Below are positions 43,025 through 52,044 of a stretch of DNA of 64,000 nucleotides, piece after piece. The notes beneath the pieces are model-generated. The model saw nothing but the letters and a program-made list of their open reading frames with translations, did no database searches and was not told the origin of the DNA. Source of the stretch: Maricaulaceae bacterium EIL42A08 (GTDB taxonomy: Bacteria > Pseudomonadota > Alphaproteobacteria > Caulobacterales > Maricaulaceae); NCBI GenBank assembly GCA_024178355.1, contig JAMZNZ010000002.1:1159501-1223500 (forward strand), read 5' to 3'. Both the position numbers and the translations under genes were made by a program. Numbering within the stretch: the stretch's first letter is position 1; the number at the start of each line of letters is the position of its first letter.

Positions 43025-44767
43025 CTATGCCGGGGAGAAATACGCGACCAGAAGCACGCCAGCCAGCAGGATAGCCGTCCACAACGCCATCAGGCCGGAG
43101 GGGAAGTCACGCGACAATGTCCCGCCCGGGCTGAACAGGTTATGCAGCTTGCGACCCAGCCCCTGGAATCCGGCCCCAAGAAGGCCTTCGCTCCACTGGA
43201 CAACGATCCGTGCCATCGCCGTACCCCAGCGCGCAACCGCGTCGCCGAAATAGCGATAGATCCAGTCCGCATCGATGACGGTGCGATCAGCCTTTAGCGG
43301 GAACAGCTTCATCCAGAGCAGCAGCGCAAAGGCGAGCAGCCCTGCCCCAACGATCTGAAGCTGGCCGACAACCGATTCCAGCTTGTACGGCTTGTAGTCG
43401 GTCGCAAACGGCAGCAGATCGTACAGCGCCTGGTAATTCACACCCACATAGAGGCACAGGAAGGCGGTGATCCCCATCGCCACCAGCTGACCGGTGGAGG
43501 CCTCGGCCACGCGATGGCCCCGATCCTCACCAAAGAAGGCAAAGTAGGGAACCTTCAGCGCGGTCAGTTCCATGACCCCGGCAGAGGCAAAGATCAGCAC
43601 GAAGTAAGCAATCGTCAGATGCTCGTAATGGACGGCTGAGAGGATCAGCGTCTTGGCCACAAAGCCTGAGAAGAGCGGCACGCCAATGACAGATGCCCCC
43701 GCGATCACCGCAAACAGGCCGGAGATCGGCATGGACTTGAACAGGCCGCCGAGCTCAGTCGCTTTTACAGTGCCCGTACGTTTCAACACCGCGCCCATGA
43801 CCATGAAGAAGAGCGCCATGTAGAGCACGCCGACAAAGGCGTTGGCTGCCGCGCCGTTAAGCGCCAGCTCCGATCCTACGCCCACCGCCACGGTCATGAA
43901 CCCAAGCTGGTTGATCAGCGCATATGCCAGCGTCTGGCGAAGATCGTTGGACACGATGGCATAGAAGACCGGGAAGACCGCCATGACGAGGCCGATGGTG
44001 ATGAGGATTTCCTCACCAGCAAAGCCGCGCGCCAGCGCGTAGATCGCCATCTTGGTGGTAAAGGCCGACAGCACCACAGCGCCGAAGGCAGACGCCTTGG
44101 GATAGGCGTCGGGCAGCCACATATGCATGAGCGGGAAAGCCGCCTTGATCCCGATACCGGCCAGCAGCATCCAGCCTGCAGGACCGGACAGATCAAAGAC
44201 GGACGTCTCACCCAGACCGCCAAAGCTCCAGCTGCCGGTCTGGCCATACCACAGAGCGGCACCGCCCAGCAGCAGCACACCAGACAGCACCTGAAGTGCC
44301 AGATAGCGCAGGCCCGCACGGCGGCTGACCGCACCGCCCACAGCAAAGATGAGCGGAGCTGAAGCCAGCGCCGTCAACTCCCAGAAGAAGAACAGCGTAA
44401 TGAGGTCACCGGCAAACACCGCACCGACCGCAGAACCGGCATAAACCAGTGAGGCCGCATCGCTCCACCGCGAGCGGTCGTGGATGGAGTAGATGCCGTT
44501 CAGGAAAGAGGCGATCAGAAAGACCAGCGCCCAGACACGGCTGAGATTATCAAAGCGGAAGGTCTCAAGAGTGAGCGGGCCCAGCTCGACAAGGCCGTAA
44601 ATGCCAGGCTCGGAAACGGCAAACCAGGCCACAAGGCCCAGGATCGGCGCGGCGATCATGATCGCCTTGCGGGCCGCATGATTGGGCAGGGCCAGCGTGA
44701 TCAGTCCGCCAACAATCAGGGCGAAGGCCGGATTGAACCCGGACAGGAAGGACAGGGTGTCAGCCAT
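43025..44767 (-). CDS. Mrp-type cation/proton antiporter, third D-like subunit
   Basis: A 580-residue inner-membrane protein of the NuoL/M/N-MrpA/D family with about 14 membrane helices. Conserved charged residues in helices include LFFFWELTALASAP (Glu) and GIGIKAAFPLMHMWLPDAY (Lys and His). The C-terminal extension beyond residue 490 carries two further hydrophobic segments, as in the NuoL-like part of MrpA. It is the last gene of the antiporter operon and may supply the function of the MrpA N-terminal half (inference). Confidence 0.88.
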   Translation of the reverse strand: MADTLSFLSGFNPAFALIVGGLITLALPNHAARKAIMIAAPILGLVAWFAVSEPGIYGLVELGPLTLETFRFDNLSRVWALVFLIASFLNGIYSIHDRSRWSDAASLVYAGSAVGAVFAGDLITLFFFWELTALASAPLIFAVGGAVSRRAGLRYLALQVLSGVLLLGGAALWYGQTGSWSFGGLGETSVFDLSGPAGWMLLAGIGIKAAFPLMHMWLPDAYPKASAFGAVVLSAFTTKMAIYALARGFAGEEILITIGLVMAVFPVFYAIVSNDLRQTLAYALINQLGFMTVAVGVGSELALNGAAANAFVGVLYMALFFMVMGAVLKRTGTVKATELGGLFKSMPISGLFAVIAGASVIGVPLFSGFVAKTLILSAVHYEHLTIAYFVLIFASAGVMELTALKVPYFAFFGEDRGHRVAEASTGQLVAMGITAFLCLYVGVNYQALYDLLPFATDYKPYKLESVVGQLQIVGAGLLAFALLLWMKLFPLKADRTVIDADWIYRYFGDAVARWGTAMARIVVQWSEGLLGAGFQGLGRKLHNLFSPGGTLSRDFPSGLMALWTAILLAGVLLVAYFSPA

Positions 44768-45102
44768 TATTCTGCCTCCCCATCTTCGTCCTCACCGGCG
44801 TCATCACCGGCTGAGCGCTCATAAAAGTCAGGCCCTGCGGTGAGCGCAAAGCGCACCAGCCAGGCGGCCAGGATCGCACCCGCAGCGGCAAGGAAGGGCA
44901 TCCACTCATACGCGCCGAGCACTTCAGGGTATTTCGACAGCGTCTTGTCACCCGACAGGACCATTTCCAGCCCGAAACCGACCAGCATCAGCACTGCCAG
45001 GGCAATAACGAGGAGACGGCCAAAGCCGGGCTTGAACACAAACAGGAAGGGCTGCGCCAGCGGGTGCACCCCGTCCGACGCGCCGGTGCGCTTCGCACTC
45101 AT
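44767..45102 (-). CDS. Small membrane protein of the Mrp operon
   Basis: A 111-residue protein with two membrane segments (about residues 31-49 and 69-86) and an acidic C-terminus (SAGDDAGEDEDGEAE). I do not recognise it as a classical Mrp subunit. It is embedded between two D-like subunit genes, overlapping the upstream gene by four bases and sharing one base with the downstream one, so it is probably a component or assembly factor of the complex (inference). Confidence 0.7.
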   Translation of the reverse strand: MSAKRTGASDGVHPLAQPFLFVFKPGFGRLLVIALAVLMLVGFGLEMVLSGDKTLSKYPEVLGAYEWMPFLAAAGAILAAWLVRFALTAGPDFYERSAGDDAGEDEDGEAE

Positions 45103-46571
45103 GGCGTCATCTCCGTGGTGAAGACAGGCTGAAGGAAATCAATGATCGGGCCGACCATGAAGAAGAGAACGACGGTGCCCGCTGCGGTGACCATCGGAGC
45201 GACCCAGGCCAGCGGCGGCGGCGGACCCGCCTTCATCGGGGATTCAACCGGCTTCTTCTTGCCAAAGGCGCGGATCACGATGGGCAGCAGGTAGCCAATA
45301 TTCAAAAGCGTGGAACCGATCAGCATGGCGATAAGCCAGGGCTGGTCAGCGGCAACGACACCTTCCATCAGGAAGATTTTCGGCCACACCCCGCCAAAGG
45401 GCGGCACGCCAATAATGGACAGGGCCCCGATCGCAAAGGCAGCAAAGGTCACCGGCATATACCAGCCAAGGCCATCCAGCTGGCTGACCTCGGACTTCTT
45501 GGTGCCGGTATAGATGCCGCCTGCGGTCATGAAGAGCGTGATCTTGCCATAGGCGTGCATGACGATCTGAAGCGCGGCACCCAGAAGCGCGGCCGGGCTC
45601 GCCAGCATGGCCCCCAGCGTCACATAGGACAGCTGGCTGACCGTCGAGAAGGCCAGACGCGCCTTGATATTGTCCTTGGTGAAGGCAATCACAGACGCCA
45701 CTACGATGGAGATACCCGCCAGCCAGGCCAGCCAGTCGGCCGCGGGCAGGATCTGCATGTATTCAATGCCGAAGATGTAGACGACGACCTTCAGCATGGT
45801 GAACACGCCCGCCTTCACAACGGCCACGGCGTGCAGAAGCGCAGAGACCGGCGTCGGTGCAACCATGGCATTCGGCAGCCACGGGTGGACCGGCATCAAA
45901 GCCGCCTTACCGATACCAAAGGCAAACAGCACCAGCAGAACCGAGCCTGCCACAGGCCCAGCTGCCCCGGCGAGGATACCGCCAGCGGTGAAGTCGGTGG
46001 TTCCGGCAAAGTAATAGGTTGCGAATGTCGCCGGCAGCAGAAGACCGATGGAGGTCGCCAGCAGGATGCCCAGATAGATCGCGGTGCCCTTCTTGGCCTT
46101 GGCATCACCCTTGTGAGCCACCAGCGGCACGGTCGCCAGCGTCAGTGCTTCGTAGAAGAAGAAGAGCGTGAGCATATTGCCCGACAGCGCGATGCCCATG
46201 GCCGCCGCAATCGACAGCGTGAAGCAGTAGTAGAAGCGCGTCTGGTTCTTCTCTTTATTGCCGCGCATATAGGCAATGGAATAAAGCGAGTTCACGATCC
46301 AGAGGCCGCTGGCTACCATCGCAAACACCGCGCCCAGCGGCTCAAGATGGAAGGTCAGGGACAGGCCTGGCGCAAAGGTGAAGAGCGTGATCTCCGGCCG
46401 CTGACCGGACACTTCTACCAGATAGGCCACAACAACCGCCAGCGTGATCGCGGTGATCAGCGTTGCCGTTTCGCGCAGGTTTGGCTGCTTGTCGAAGGCC
46501 AGCACGCCCAGACCGCCAATAAGCGGCAGGATCAGCGCCAGCAGCAGAGCAAGTTCAGGCGTCCAGCTCAT
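45099..46571 (-). CDS. Mrp-type cation/proton antiporter, second D-like subunit
   Basis: A 490-residue member of the NuoM/N-MrpD family with about 14 membrane helices. Typical motifs are MLTLFFFYEALTLATVPLVAH (Glu in a membrane helix), GIGKAALMPVHPWLPNAMVAPTP (Lys and His) and TKDNIKARLAFSTVSQLSYV. It overlaps both neighbours by four bases. It works in the membrane as part of the ion-translocating module. Confidence 0.92.
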   Translation of the reverse strand: MSWTPELALLLALILPLIGGLGVLAFDKQPNLRETATLITAITLAVVVAYLVEVSGQRPEITLFTFAPGLSLTFHLEPLGAVFAMVASGLWIVNSLYSIAYMRGNKEKNQTRFYYCFTLSIAAAMGIALSGNMLTLFFFYEALTLATVPLVAHKGDAKAKKGTAIYLGILLATSIGLLLPATFATYYFAGTTDFTAGGILAGAAGPVAGSVLLVLFAFGIGKAALMPVHPWLPNAMVAPTPVSALLHAVAVVKAGVFTMLKVVVYIFGIEYMQILPAADWLAWLAGISIVVASVIAFTKDNIKARLAFSTVSQLSYVTLGAMLASPAALLGAALQIVMHAYGKITLFMTAGGIYTGTKKSEVSQLDGLGWYMPVTFAAFAIGALSIIGVPPFGGVWPKIFLMEGVVAADQPWLIAMLIGSTLLNIGYLLPIVIRAFGKKKPVESPMKAGPPPPLAWVAPMVTAAGTVVLFFMVGPIIDFLQPVFTTEMTP

Positions 46572-48100
46572 GAGACGCCTCCATTAATCGCCGCCTGGGC
46601 AGCGGTTTGCGCCATGTCGACCATGAAGCCTGCATTGGTTCCAAAATAGAGATTGGCCAGCGCCAGCACCCAGAGCGGCACCGTGATGAGCAGTGGCACT
46701 TTGCGGATGTGGCCATTTGGCAGAAGGCCTTCGGTCGGAGCCGGGTTGACCCAGATCGTGACCAGCATGCGGTAGCAGTAGAACACCGCCAGCACGGACG
46801 CAGCGAGGATCGCCACCACGGCCCACCACCAGTCGTTATCAAGCGCGGCCTGGATGAGGTAGAATTTCGACACGAAGCCTGCGGTAAACGGCACACCGAT
46901 CAGCGACAGCGCGCCGATCGTGAAGGCTGCGGACGTGAACGGCATCGCCTGGCCGAGACCTTTGAGATCATCAATCCGGCGCACGCCATAGCAATAGGCA
47001 AAGGCCCCCAGCGCCATGAAGAGCGCGCCCTTCATCAGGGCGTGATTGAGAAGGTGCAGCGAACCGGCCGCAACACCGGCAGCCGTCGCCATGCCGAGAC
47101 CGAGCAGCATGTAGCCCACCTGCGCCACCGAGGAGTAGGCCAGCAGGCGGCGGGCGTCAGACTGAAACAGAGCCTGGAGCGAGGCGACGATCATGCCGGA
47201 AATGGCCAGCGGCGTGACCACATAGGTCAGCGTATTCTGGACAAAGCCGCTATCGATGGAGAAGACATCAAACGAGAAGCGGATGATCACGTAGAAGGCC
47301 ACCTTCGTGGCGGTTGCAGCCAGGAAGGTGGTCACGAAATTCGGCGCGAACGCATAGGCGTTTGGTAGCCAAAGATGCAGCGGGAAGAGCGCCGCTTTCA
47401 GGCCCACCCCGACAAGGATGAAGGCAAAGCCCACCTCAACCACGCGGTTACCGGGCTGAGCGGCGATGGTCTGGGCGATGTCGGCCATGTTCAGCGTGCC
47501 GGTGGCCATGTAGAGGAAGCCGATCCCGATCACGAAGAAGGTCGCGCCAATGGTCCCCATCACCAGATAGTTAAAGGACGCCGTCAGCGCGCGGCGATCA
47601 TTCTGGTGGCCCATGGCGATGATCGCATAGGTACCGATGGAGCTGATCTCCAGGAAGACGAACAGGTTGAAGGCGTCGCCCGTGGCCGCCACACCGGACA
47701 GACCGGCAAAGCACAGCAGGAAGGCCGCGTAGAAGAGCGACTGCTTGCGCTTGTCGATTTCGTCAGCAACGCTGGGCAGCGCGAACAAGAGCGCCAGCAG
47801 GCCGGTTGACGACAGCAGCAGCAACAGCGCCGCGTTCAGACCATCAATGCGAAACTCGATGCCGTAAGGTGGCTCCCAGCCGCCCATGGCGTAGCTGATG
47901 ATGGCATACTCACCGCGCGTTCCAAGGAAGAGCTCGATCGCGCACAGTAGCGCCACCATGGCGCTGACAAAGGCAAGGCCCCAGGCGGCGCGCCCTGACG
48001 GGATCGCGGCGGCGACCGTCGACAGGATTAGCGGCACCGCAACAAGAAGCGCAGGCGCATGCGCCACGATTGCGGCTGGAAGGAAATAGGCGTCCGTCAC
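46568..48100 (-). CDS. mrpD: Mrp-type cation/proton antiporter subunit D
   Basis: A 510-residue antiporter-like subunit directly after mrpC, as in canonical Mrp operons. Motifs: FNLFVFLEISSIGTYAIIAMG, GVGLKAALFPLHLWLPNAY, and SDARRLLAYSSVAQVGYMLLG. About 14 membrane helices. The start is GTG at 48100, three bases after the mrpC stop; there is no ATG nearby. It overlaps the next gene by four bases. Confidence 0.93.
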   Translation of the reverse strand: MTDAYFLPAAIVAHAPALLVAVPLILSTVAAAIPSGRAAWGLAFVSAMVALLCAIELFLGTRGEYAIISYAMGGWEPPYGIEFRIDGLNAALLLLLSSTGLLALLFALPSVADEIDKRKQSLFYAAFLLCFAGLSGVAATGDAFNLFVFLEISSIGTYAIIAMGHQNDRRALTASFNYLVMGTIGATFFVIGIGFLYMATGTLNMADIAQTIAAQPGNRVVEVGFAFILVGVGLKAALFPLHLWLPNAYAFAPNFVTTFLAATATKVAFYVIIRFSFDVFSIDSGFVQNTLTYVVTPLAISGMIVASLQALFQSDARRLLAYSSVAQVGYMLLGLGMATAAGVAAGSLHLLNHALMKGALFMALGAFAYCYGVRRIDDLKGLGQAMPFTSAAFTIGALSLIGVPFTAGFVSKFYLIQAALDNDWWWAVVAILAASVLAVFYCYRMLVTIWVNPAPTEGLLPNGHIRKVPLLITVPLWVLALANLYFGTNAGFMVDMAQTAAQAAINGGVS

Positions 48101-48103
48101 GAC

Positions 48104-48508
48104 TTACACGCCCTTTTCAAGTTCAAGCGAATAGTCGGCTTCGGAGATCGCATCGTCTTCGATGGTCCCGTAAGCCTCGCGAATACGCACCACCAGAGCC
48201 AGCCCCATGGCCAGTGTCGCCACGCCCACCACAATGGCGGTCAGGATCAGCACGTGGGGCAGCGGATTGGAGTAAAGCTGGTTTGGGTCCAGCGTTCCGT
48301 TCGACAAATCCTTGTAGTCAAGAATGGGCGGAACACCGCCAAACACCTTGCCCATGGTGATGTAGAGCAGGAAGACCGAAGTCTGGAAAATCGTCAGCCC
48401 GACCATGCGCTTAACCAGATTACCCGTGGCAATCAGCGCATAGAGGCCGGTCATCATCAGCACAATGATGACCACATAGACGAAGCGTTCTGAGAGCATC
48501 TCGAGCAT
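48104..48508 (-). CDS. mrpC: Mrp-type antiporter subunit C (NuoK-like)
   Basis: A 134-residue NuoK-like protein with three membrane helices (about residues 8-26, 33-52 and 84-106). The typical TGLYALIATGNLVKRMVGLT and PLPHVLILTAIVVGVATLAMGLAL are present. It lies two bases after mrpB in the operon. Confidence 0.92.
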   Translation of the reverse strand: MLEMLSERFVYVVIIVLMMTGLYALIATGNLVKRMVGLTIFQTSVFLLYITMGKVFGGVPPILDYKDLSNGTLDPNQLYSNPLPHVLILTAIVVGVATLAMGLALVVRIREAYGTIEDDAISEADYSLELEKGV

Positions 48509-48510
48509 GA

Positions 48511-48948
48511 CTACCAGTCCTCGTCCGTGATTTCAGGCGACCGCCCGGCAAAGGCGTAGAAGATCGCAATGATCACCGCGGTCACGGTCATCAGAACGCC
48601 GATCTCCACCAGGATGATCCCCAGATACTGGGCGCGATAATCGGTGGGCAGCAGCACGTTGTAATCCAGGAAGTTCTCCCCGAAGAACAGCGACACAAAG
48701 CCAACCGCAGCGAAGATGAAAGCCCCCAGCGCAAGCACCACGCGCGCCGCCCAAGGCGGCACCGCCTTGCGCGCGGCATCCATGCCGAAGATCAGCGCAT
48801 AGAGGATCAGCGCCGAGGCCAGGATGACGCCCGCCTGGAAGGCCCCGCCTGGCGCATATTTGGCGTGGAAGTGCACATAAAAGCCGAAGATCAGGATCAG
48901 CGGGATCAGGAGCTTGGCGACAACGCGCAGAATGAGGTGGGCTGACAT
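48511..48948 (-). CDS. mrpB: Mrp-type antiporter subunit B (MnhB domain)
   Basis: A 145-residue MnhB-domain protein with four membrane helices. The signature HFHAKYAPGGAFQAGVILASA is clear, followed by a segment with GENFLDYNVLLPTDYRAQYLG. It starts directly after the stop of the MrpA-C-terminal-like gene. Confidence 0.92.
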   Translation of the reverse strand: MSAHLILRVVAKLLIPLILIFGFYVHFHAKYAPGGAFQAGVILASALILYALIFGMDAARKAVPPWAARVVLALGAFIFAAVGFVSLFFGENFLDYNVLLPTDYRAQYLGIILVEIGVLMTVTAVIIAIFYAFAGRSPEITDEDW

Positions 48949-49509
48949 CTATTCGTCCTCCTCACGGCGGCGGCCCGACAGGCCCATGAGAAGCGCAACA
49001 CCCACACCGGCAGCAAACACCACAAACACCTCGCCCATGGTATCAAAGCCCCGGTAGGAGCCCAGAACCGCGGTGACGACGTTCGGAATCTTCTTCAGAT
49101 CATCGGCGGTACGGTCCATATACTCCATGCCGACGCCAGCGTTCACTGGCGTATCGGGCGAGCCATAGACCGGCATATCAGGAAGCGCATAGAGCAGCAC
49201 CGCGCCAGCCGCAACACAGACCGCAAGCGCGGCCCAGTGGCGTGACACGCTGACCTTGTCGCACTCACGCGAGGTCAGAAGCATGGCCGCAAGCAGCAAG
49301 ACAGTAGAAATGCCCGCGCCCACTGCCGCTTCGGTAAAGCCCACATCCAGCGCGTCCAGCGAGGTGAACCAGGCTGCCGACAGCAGCGAATACACACCGG
49401 TCAGCATGACGATGGCGAACAGGTTGCGCAGACGGATGACCGCCACGCCCACTGCCAGAAGCATCGCCATCAGCACATAGTCAAAATACTGGGTGAGGTC
49501 GCCCATCAT
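48949..49509 (-). CDS. DUF4040/MbhD-MbhE-like subunit, equivalent to the MrpA C-terminal part
   Basis: A 186-residue protein with about five membrane helices. Residues 1-75 resemble MbhD/DUF4040 (RLRNLFAIVMLTGVYSLL, then VGFTEAAVGAGISTVLLLAAM). Residues 135-175 resemble MbhE (LKKIPNVVTAVLGSYRGFDT, then VFVVFAAGVGVALLM). In classical Mrp these parts are the C-terminus of the long MrpA; here they form a separate gene. The start ATG overlaps the mrpG stop (ATGA). Confidence 0.85.
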   Translation of the reverse strand: MMGDLTQYFDYVLMAMLLAVGVAVIRLRNLFAIVMLTGVYSLLSAAWFTSLDALDVGFTEAAVGAGISTVLLLAAMLLTSRECDKVSVSRHWAALAVCVAAGAVLLYALPDMPVYGSPDTPVNAGVGMEYMDRTADDLKKIPNVVTAVLGSYRGFDTMGEVFVVFAAGVGVALLMGLSGRRREEDE

Positions 49510-49868
49510 GATGCGCCTCCATTGTCGTCAGGCGAGCGCGGACGGAAACGCTGCAGCAGCGGCTTCAGGCCCGACTTGTAAGCCGCGTTCGCGGTGGCGT
49601 GCGTGGCGGTCGGGCTGGTCAGGAAGATAAACAGACCCAGCAGCGCCAGCTTTACCGTCACCAGCGACCAGCCGGACTGCAGCATCAAGCCGATGATGAT
49701 CAGCTCAGCGCCCAGCGTATCGGTCACACCAGCCGCATGCATGCGGGTATAGAAGTCCGGCAGGCGCAGCATGCCCAGCGCACCGGCCATCAGGAAGACC
49801 GCACCGGTCAGCATCAAGGCTGCCGAGGCGATATCCAGGCCAAGCTCGATGAAGAAGGCGATATCCAT
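49506..49868 (-). CDS. mrpG: Mrp-type antiporter subunit G
   Basis: A 120-residue protein with three membrane helices. The PhaG/MnhG pattern is present: GAVFLMAGALGMLRLPDFYTRMHAAG followed by DTLGAELIIIGLMLQSG and LFIFLTSPTATHA. It overlaps mrpF by one base (TGATG) and the next gene by four bases. Confidence 0.92.
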   Translation of the reverse strand: MDIAFFIELGLDIASAALMLTGAVFLMAGALGMLRLPDFYTRMHAAGVTDTLGAELIIIGLMLQSGWSLVTVKLALLGLFIFLTSPTATHATANAAYKSGLKPLLQRFRPRSPDDNGGAS

Positions 49869-50188
49869 CAGTCGTCCTCCCCATCCAGCGCGCGGCGCAG
49901 GGCCATCTGGGACAGCGCCACCTCCAGCGAGCGGTAGCGGAAGAATTTCAGGATTGCGATGGTCGCGATGAAATTCATCAGCGCGTAGAGCAGCGCGATA
50001 TCAATCGCGGCCGGCTCACCCACCATCAGCGCAAAGACCACCAGGAAGATAACCGTCTTGGTGCCAAAGGCGTTCACGGCCAGCACGCGGTCATACAGCG
50101 TCGGCCCGATGAACAGGCGTGCCAGAATGAAGGCCATGCCAAGGGCCACCATGCCCAGAACGGCAAAGTCGACGAGCGTCACAAACAT
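49868..50188 (-). CDS. mrpF: Mrp-type antiporter subunit F
   Basis: A 106-residue protein with three membrane helices. The MrpF pattern is GPTLYDRVLAVNAFGTKTVI followed by ALLYALMNFIATIAILKFF. The ATG at 50188 overlaps the mrpE stop by one base; a TTG three bases earlier is less likely. Confidence 0.92.
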   Translation of the reverse strand: MFVTLVDFAVLGMVALGMAFILARLFIGPTLYDRVLAVNAFGTKTVIFLVVFALMVGEPAAIDIALLYALMNFIATIAILKFFRYRSLEVALSQMALRRALDGEDD

Positions 50189-50685
50189 CAACCAGCCTCC
50201 CCATCAGCGGCGCGGGTGGCGCGCTTGCCCATATCAATGAAGGCTTCCTGGTCGGCAAAGCTTTCATCAAGCGCATGGATCAGGAAACCACCCTCTTCCA
50301 CTTCCACCGTCACCGTGCCCGGCGTCAGCGTGATCGAGTTGGCAAAAGTCGTTTTGGCCAGATCAGACCCTTCAGTCACACCCACACGGGTCATGACCGG
50401 CTTGATATTGAGATCGGGTGCCAGCGACAGCTTCACCACATCAATATTGGCTTTGAAAATCTCACCGCCGAGCCAGCCCCAGTAGGAGCCAAAGCGCACA
50501 AGATTGGTGAAGGGCACGGTTTCGCCATCGATCACGCCGAAGCGGGCTGCCATATAGATGGACATGATGACGGATGCGACGCCGAGGCCGGTGATGATTC
50601 CATGCCACCACATGCCCGACAGCAACAGCCAGACGATCGCCAGAACCAAAGTCAGAATAACGCCGTAAAGGAGCCTGCGGCCCAC
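50188..50685 (-). CDS. mrpE: Mrp-type antiporter subunit E
   Basis: First gene of the operon: a 165-residue protein with two N-terminal membrane helices and a cytosolic MnhE domain (SLAPDLNIKPVMTRV, then FANSITLTPGTVTVEVEEGG, then IHALDESF). The GTG at 50685 was chosen because GGGAGAG lies four bases before it; an upstream GTG (50718) is in the same frame but lacks a ribosome binding site. Upstream, 50686-50825 separates it from the exonuclease gene on the same strand and should hold the promoter. Confidence 0.9.
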   Translation of the reverse strand: MGRRLLYGVILTLVLAIVWLLLSGMWWHGIITGLGVASVIMSIYMAARFGVIDGETVPFTNLVRFGSYWGWLGGEIFKANIDVVKLSLAPDLNIKPVMTRVGVTEGSDLAKTTFANSITLTPGTVTVEVEEGGFLIHALDESFADQEAFIDMGKRATRAADGEAG

Positions 50686-50825
50686 GATGCTCTCCCATAT
50701 GTGGCAACCAGGCTGCACCCGGTGCGTCTGTTGGTCGCTGGTTTAGAAAATGCGCAGCCGCTTTTCCAGCAAAACCGGTGTGAATGAGGGTATGTTTTTA
50801 CATATCCCTTCACCCAGGTAGGGCT

Positions 50826-51845
50826 TTAATCGTCCTCGTCTTCATAGCCGACCAGTGAGAGTGGACGGGCCTTCAGCCCCTCCAGCTCGGCCCAGCGCGC
50901 CAGCGCATCATCGCGGCCATGGGTGATCCACAATTCTTCTCTGGCCACCTCACGCGCGGTGCTTGTCAGCTCGTCCCAGTCGGCGTGATCGGACAGAATC
51001 AGAGGTAATTCCACCCCGCGCTGTCTGGCTCTGGCGCGCACCTGCATCCATCCCGATGCAAAGGCGGTCACCGGATCGGCAAAGCGTCGCGCCCATTTGG
51101 TGTGAAAGTTCGATGGCGGCCCAACGACGATCTTGCCGGCAAAGTCTTGCTTGCTGCCCCGGCCATCCTTGATCGTCGCATCGCGCAGCTCGCCCAGCGT
51201 CACGCCGTGATCTTCATAAAGTTCACACAGGGCTTTGAGCGCACCGTGGATATAAATCGGCTCGTGATACCCCTGCTCTCGCAACAGGCAGATGATGCGC
51301 TGCGCCTTGCCTAGCGCATAGGCCCCAACCAGATGAGTGCGCTGCGGGTAGCGCCGCACACTTTCGAGCAGCTTCGTCATCTCACCCGCATCATCTGGAT
51401 GGCGAAATACCGGCAGGCCGAACGTCGCCTCAGACACAAAGACATGGCTTGGCACCGGTTCAAACGCGGCGCAGGTGGGATCGCGGCGGCGCTTGTAATC
51501 GCCCGACACCGTGATCACCAGGCCCTTCCATTCCAGCCGCGCCTGGGCACTGCCGAGCACATGCCCCGCCGGGTGAAGGCTCACCTCCACCTCACCGATT
51601 TTCACCCGCTCGTCATAGGCCAGCGGCTGGCGGGTCTGGCAGAAGGTCTCGCCATAGCGGGCCGCCATGATGTTCAACGTCTCCGGCGTGGCCGCAACGG
51701 CGGTATGGCCAGCCCGCGCGTGATCGGCATGGCCATGCGTCACCACAGCCCTGTCCGCCGGGCGCATGGGGTCGATGAAGAAGCCCCCCGGCTCACACCA
51801 CAGGCCCCGCTCAGTTTCACGCAAAAGGTCGGACGGTTTGATCAT
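50826..51845 (-). CDS. Ligase-associated DNA exonuclease (MBL/beta-CASP fold)
   Basis: A 339-residue metallo-beta-lactamase/beta-CASP nuclease of the type encoded with ATP-dependent ligase and Lhr-Core helicase in bacterial repair clusters. The metal-binding HGHADHARAGH is at residues 37-47, HPAGHVLGSAQ near 92, SGDYKRRRDP near 114, and the late LILSDHADWDEL. It is an SNM1-like exonuclease by family. Its partners in this window are the helicase at 55456 and the ligase at 60547, both on the other strand. A solo REP half-element and a REPIN lie upstream. Confidence 0.9.
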   Translation of the reverse strand: MIKPSDLLRETERGLWCEPGGFFIDPMRPADRAVVTHGHADHARAGHTAVAATPETLNIMAARYGETFCQTRQPLAYDERVKIGEVEVSLHPAGHVLGSAQARLEWKGLVITVSGDYKRRRDPTCAAFEPVPSHVFVSEATFGLPVFRHPDDAGEMTKLLESVRRYPQRTHLVGAYALGKAQRIICLLREQGYHEPIYIHGALKALCELYEDHGVTLGELRDATIKDGRGSKQDFAGKIVVGPPSNFHTKWARRFADPVTAFASGWMQVRARARQRGVELPLILSDHADWDELTSTAREVAREELWITHGRDDALARWAELEGLKARPLSLVGYEDEDD

Positions 51846-51860
51846 GGGGTGGGATTTAGG

Positions 51861-51908
51861 GCGTCCTTCGAGGCTTTTCTTGCGAAAAGCACCTCAGAAT
51901 GAGCTGGG
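51861..51908. repeat. Solo REP half-element
   Basis: Begins with the GTCCTTCGAGGC core and ends with CTCAGAATGAG, one base off the CTCAGGATGAG found in the other copies. The centre is a perfect hairpin: GCTTTTC and GAAAAGC around TTGC. It lies 16 bases upstream of the exonuclease start codon (minus strand). Confidence 0.8.
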
Positions 51909-51930
51909 TGGTCACTGCGCGCTCTATTCT

Positions 51931-52039
51931 GTGGGTCCTTCGAGACGCGCTTCGCGCTCCTCAGGATGAGGTTTTCATAGAACTTCTACAGTCCTCATCC
52001 TGAGGAGCGAGCCCGTGGCGAGCGTCTCGAAGGACGCAC
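51931..52039. repeat. REPIN: two inverted REP half-elements with a short spacer
   Basis: The left half runs from GTCCTTCGAGAC (51935) to CTCAGGATGAGG (51971); the right half is its inverted copy, CCTCATCCTGAG to GTCTCGAAGGAC (to 52035). They flank an AT-rich spacer (around TTTTCATAGAACTTCTACAGT). It sits five bases from the stop of the unknown gene at 52045 and upstream of the exonuclease gene. Confidence 0.88.
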
Positions 52040-52044
52040 AACCC

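Noticed and set aside
45555-47809. Several long plus-strand frames (364, 253 and 144 codons) opposite the Mrp operon
   Set aside because: Very rich in His, Arg, Gln and Gly, as expected for the antisense of membrane-protein genes.
50770-50812. Near-palindrome (GGGTATGT ... ACATATCCC) between mrpE and the exonuclease gene
   Set aside because: The arms differ in length by one base and there is no T tract, so it is not a convincing terminator; an operator is possible but unsupported.
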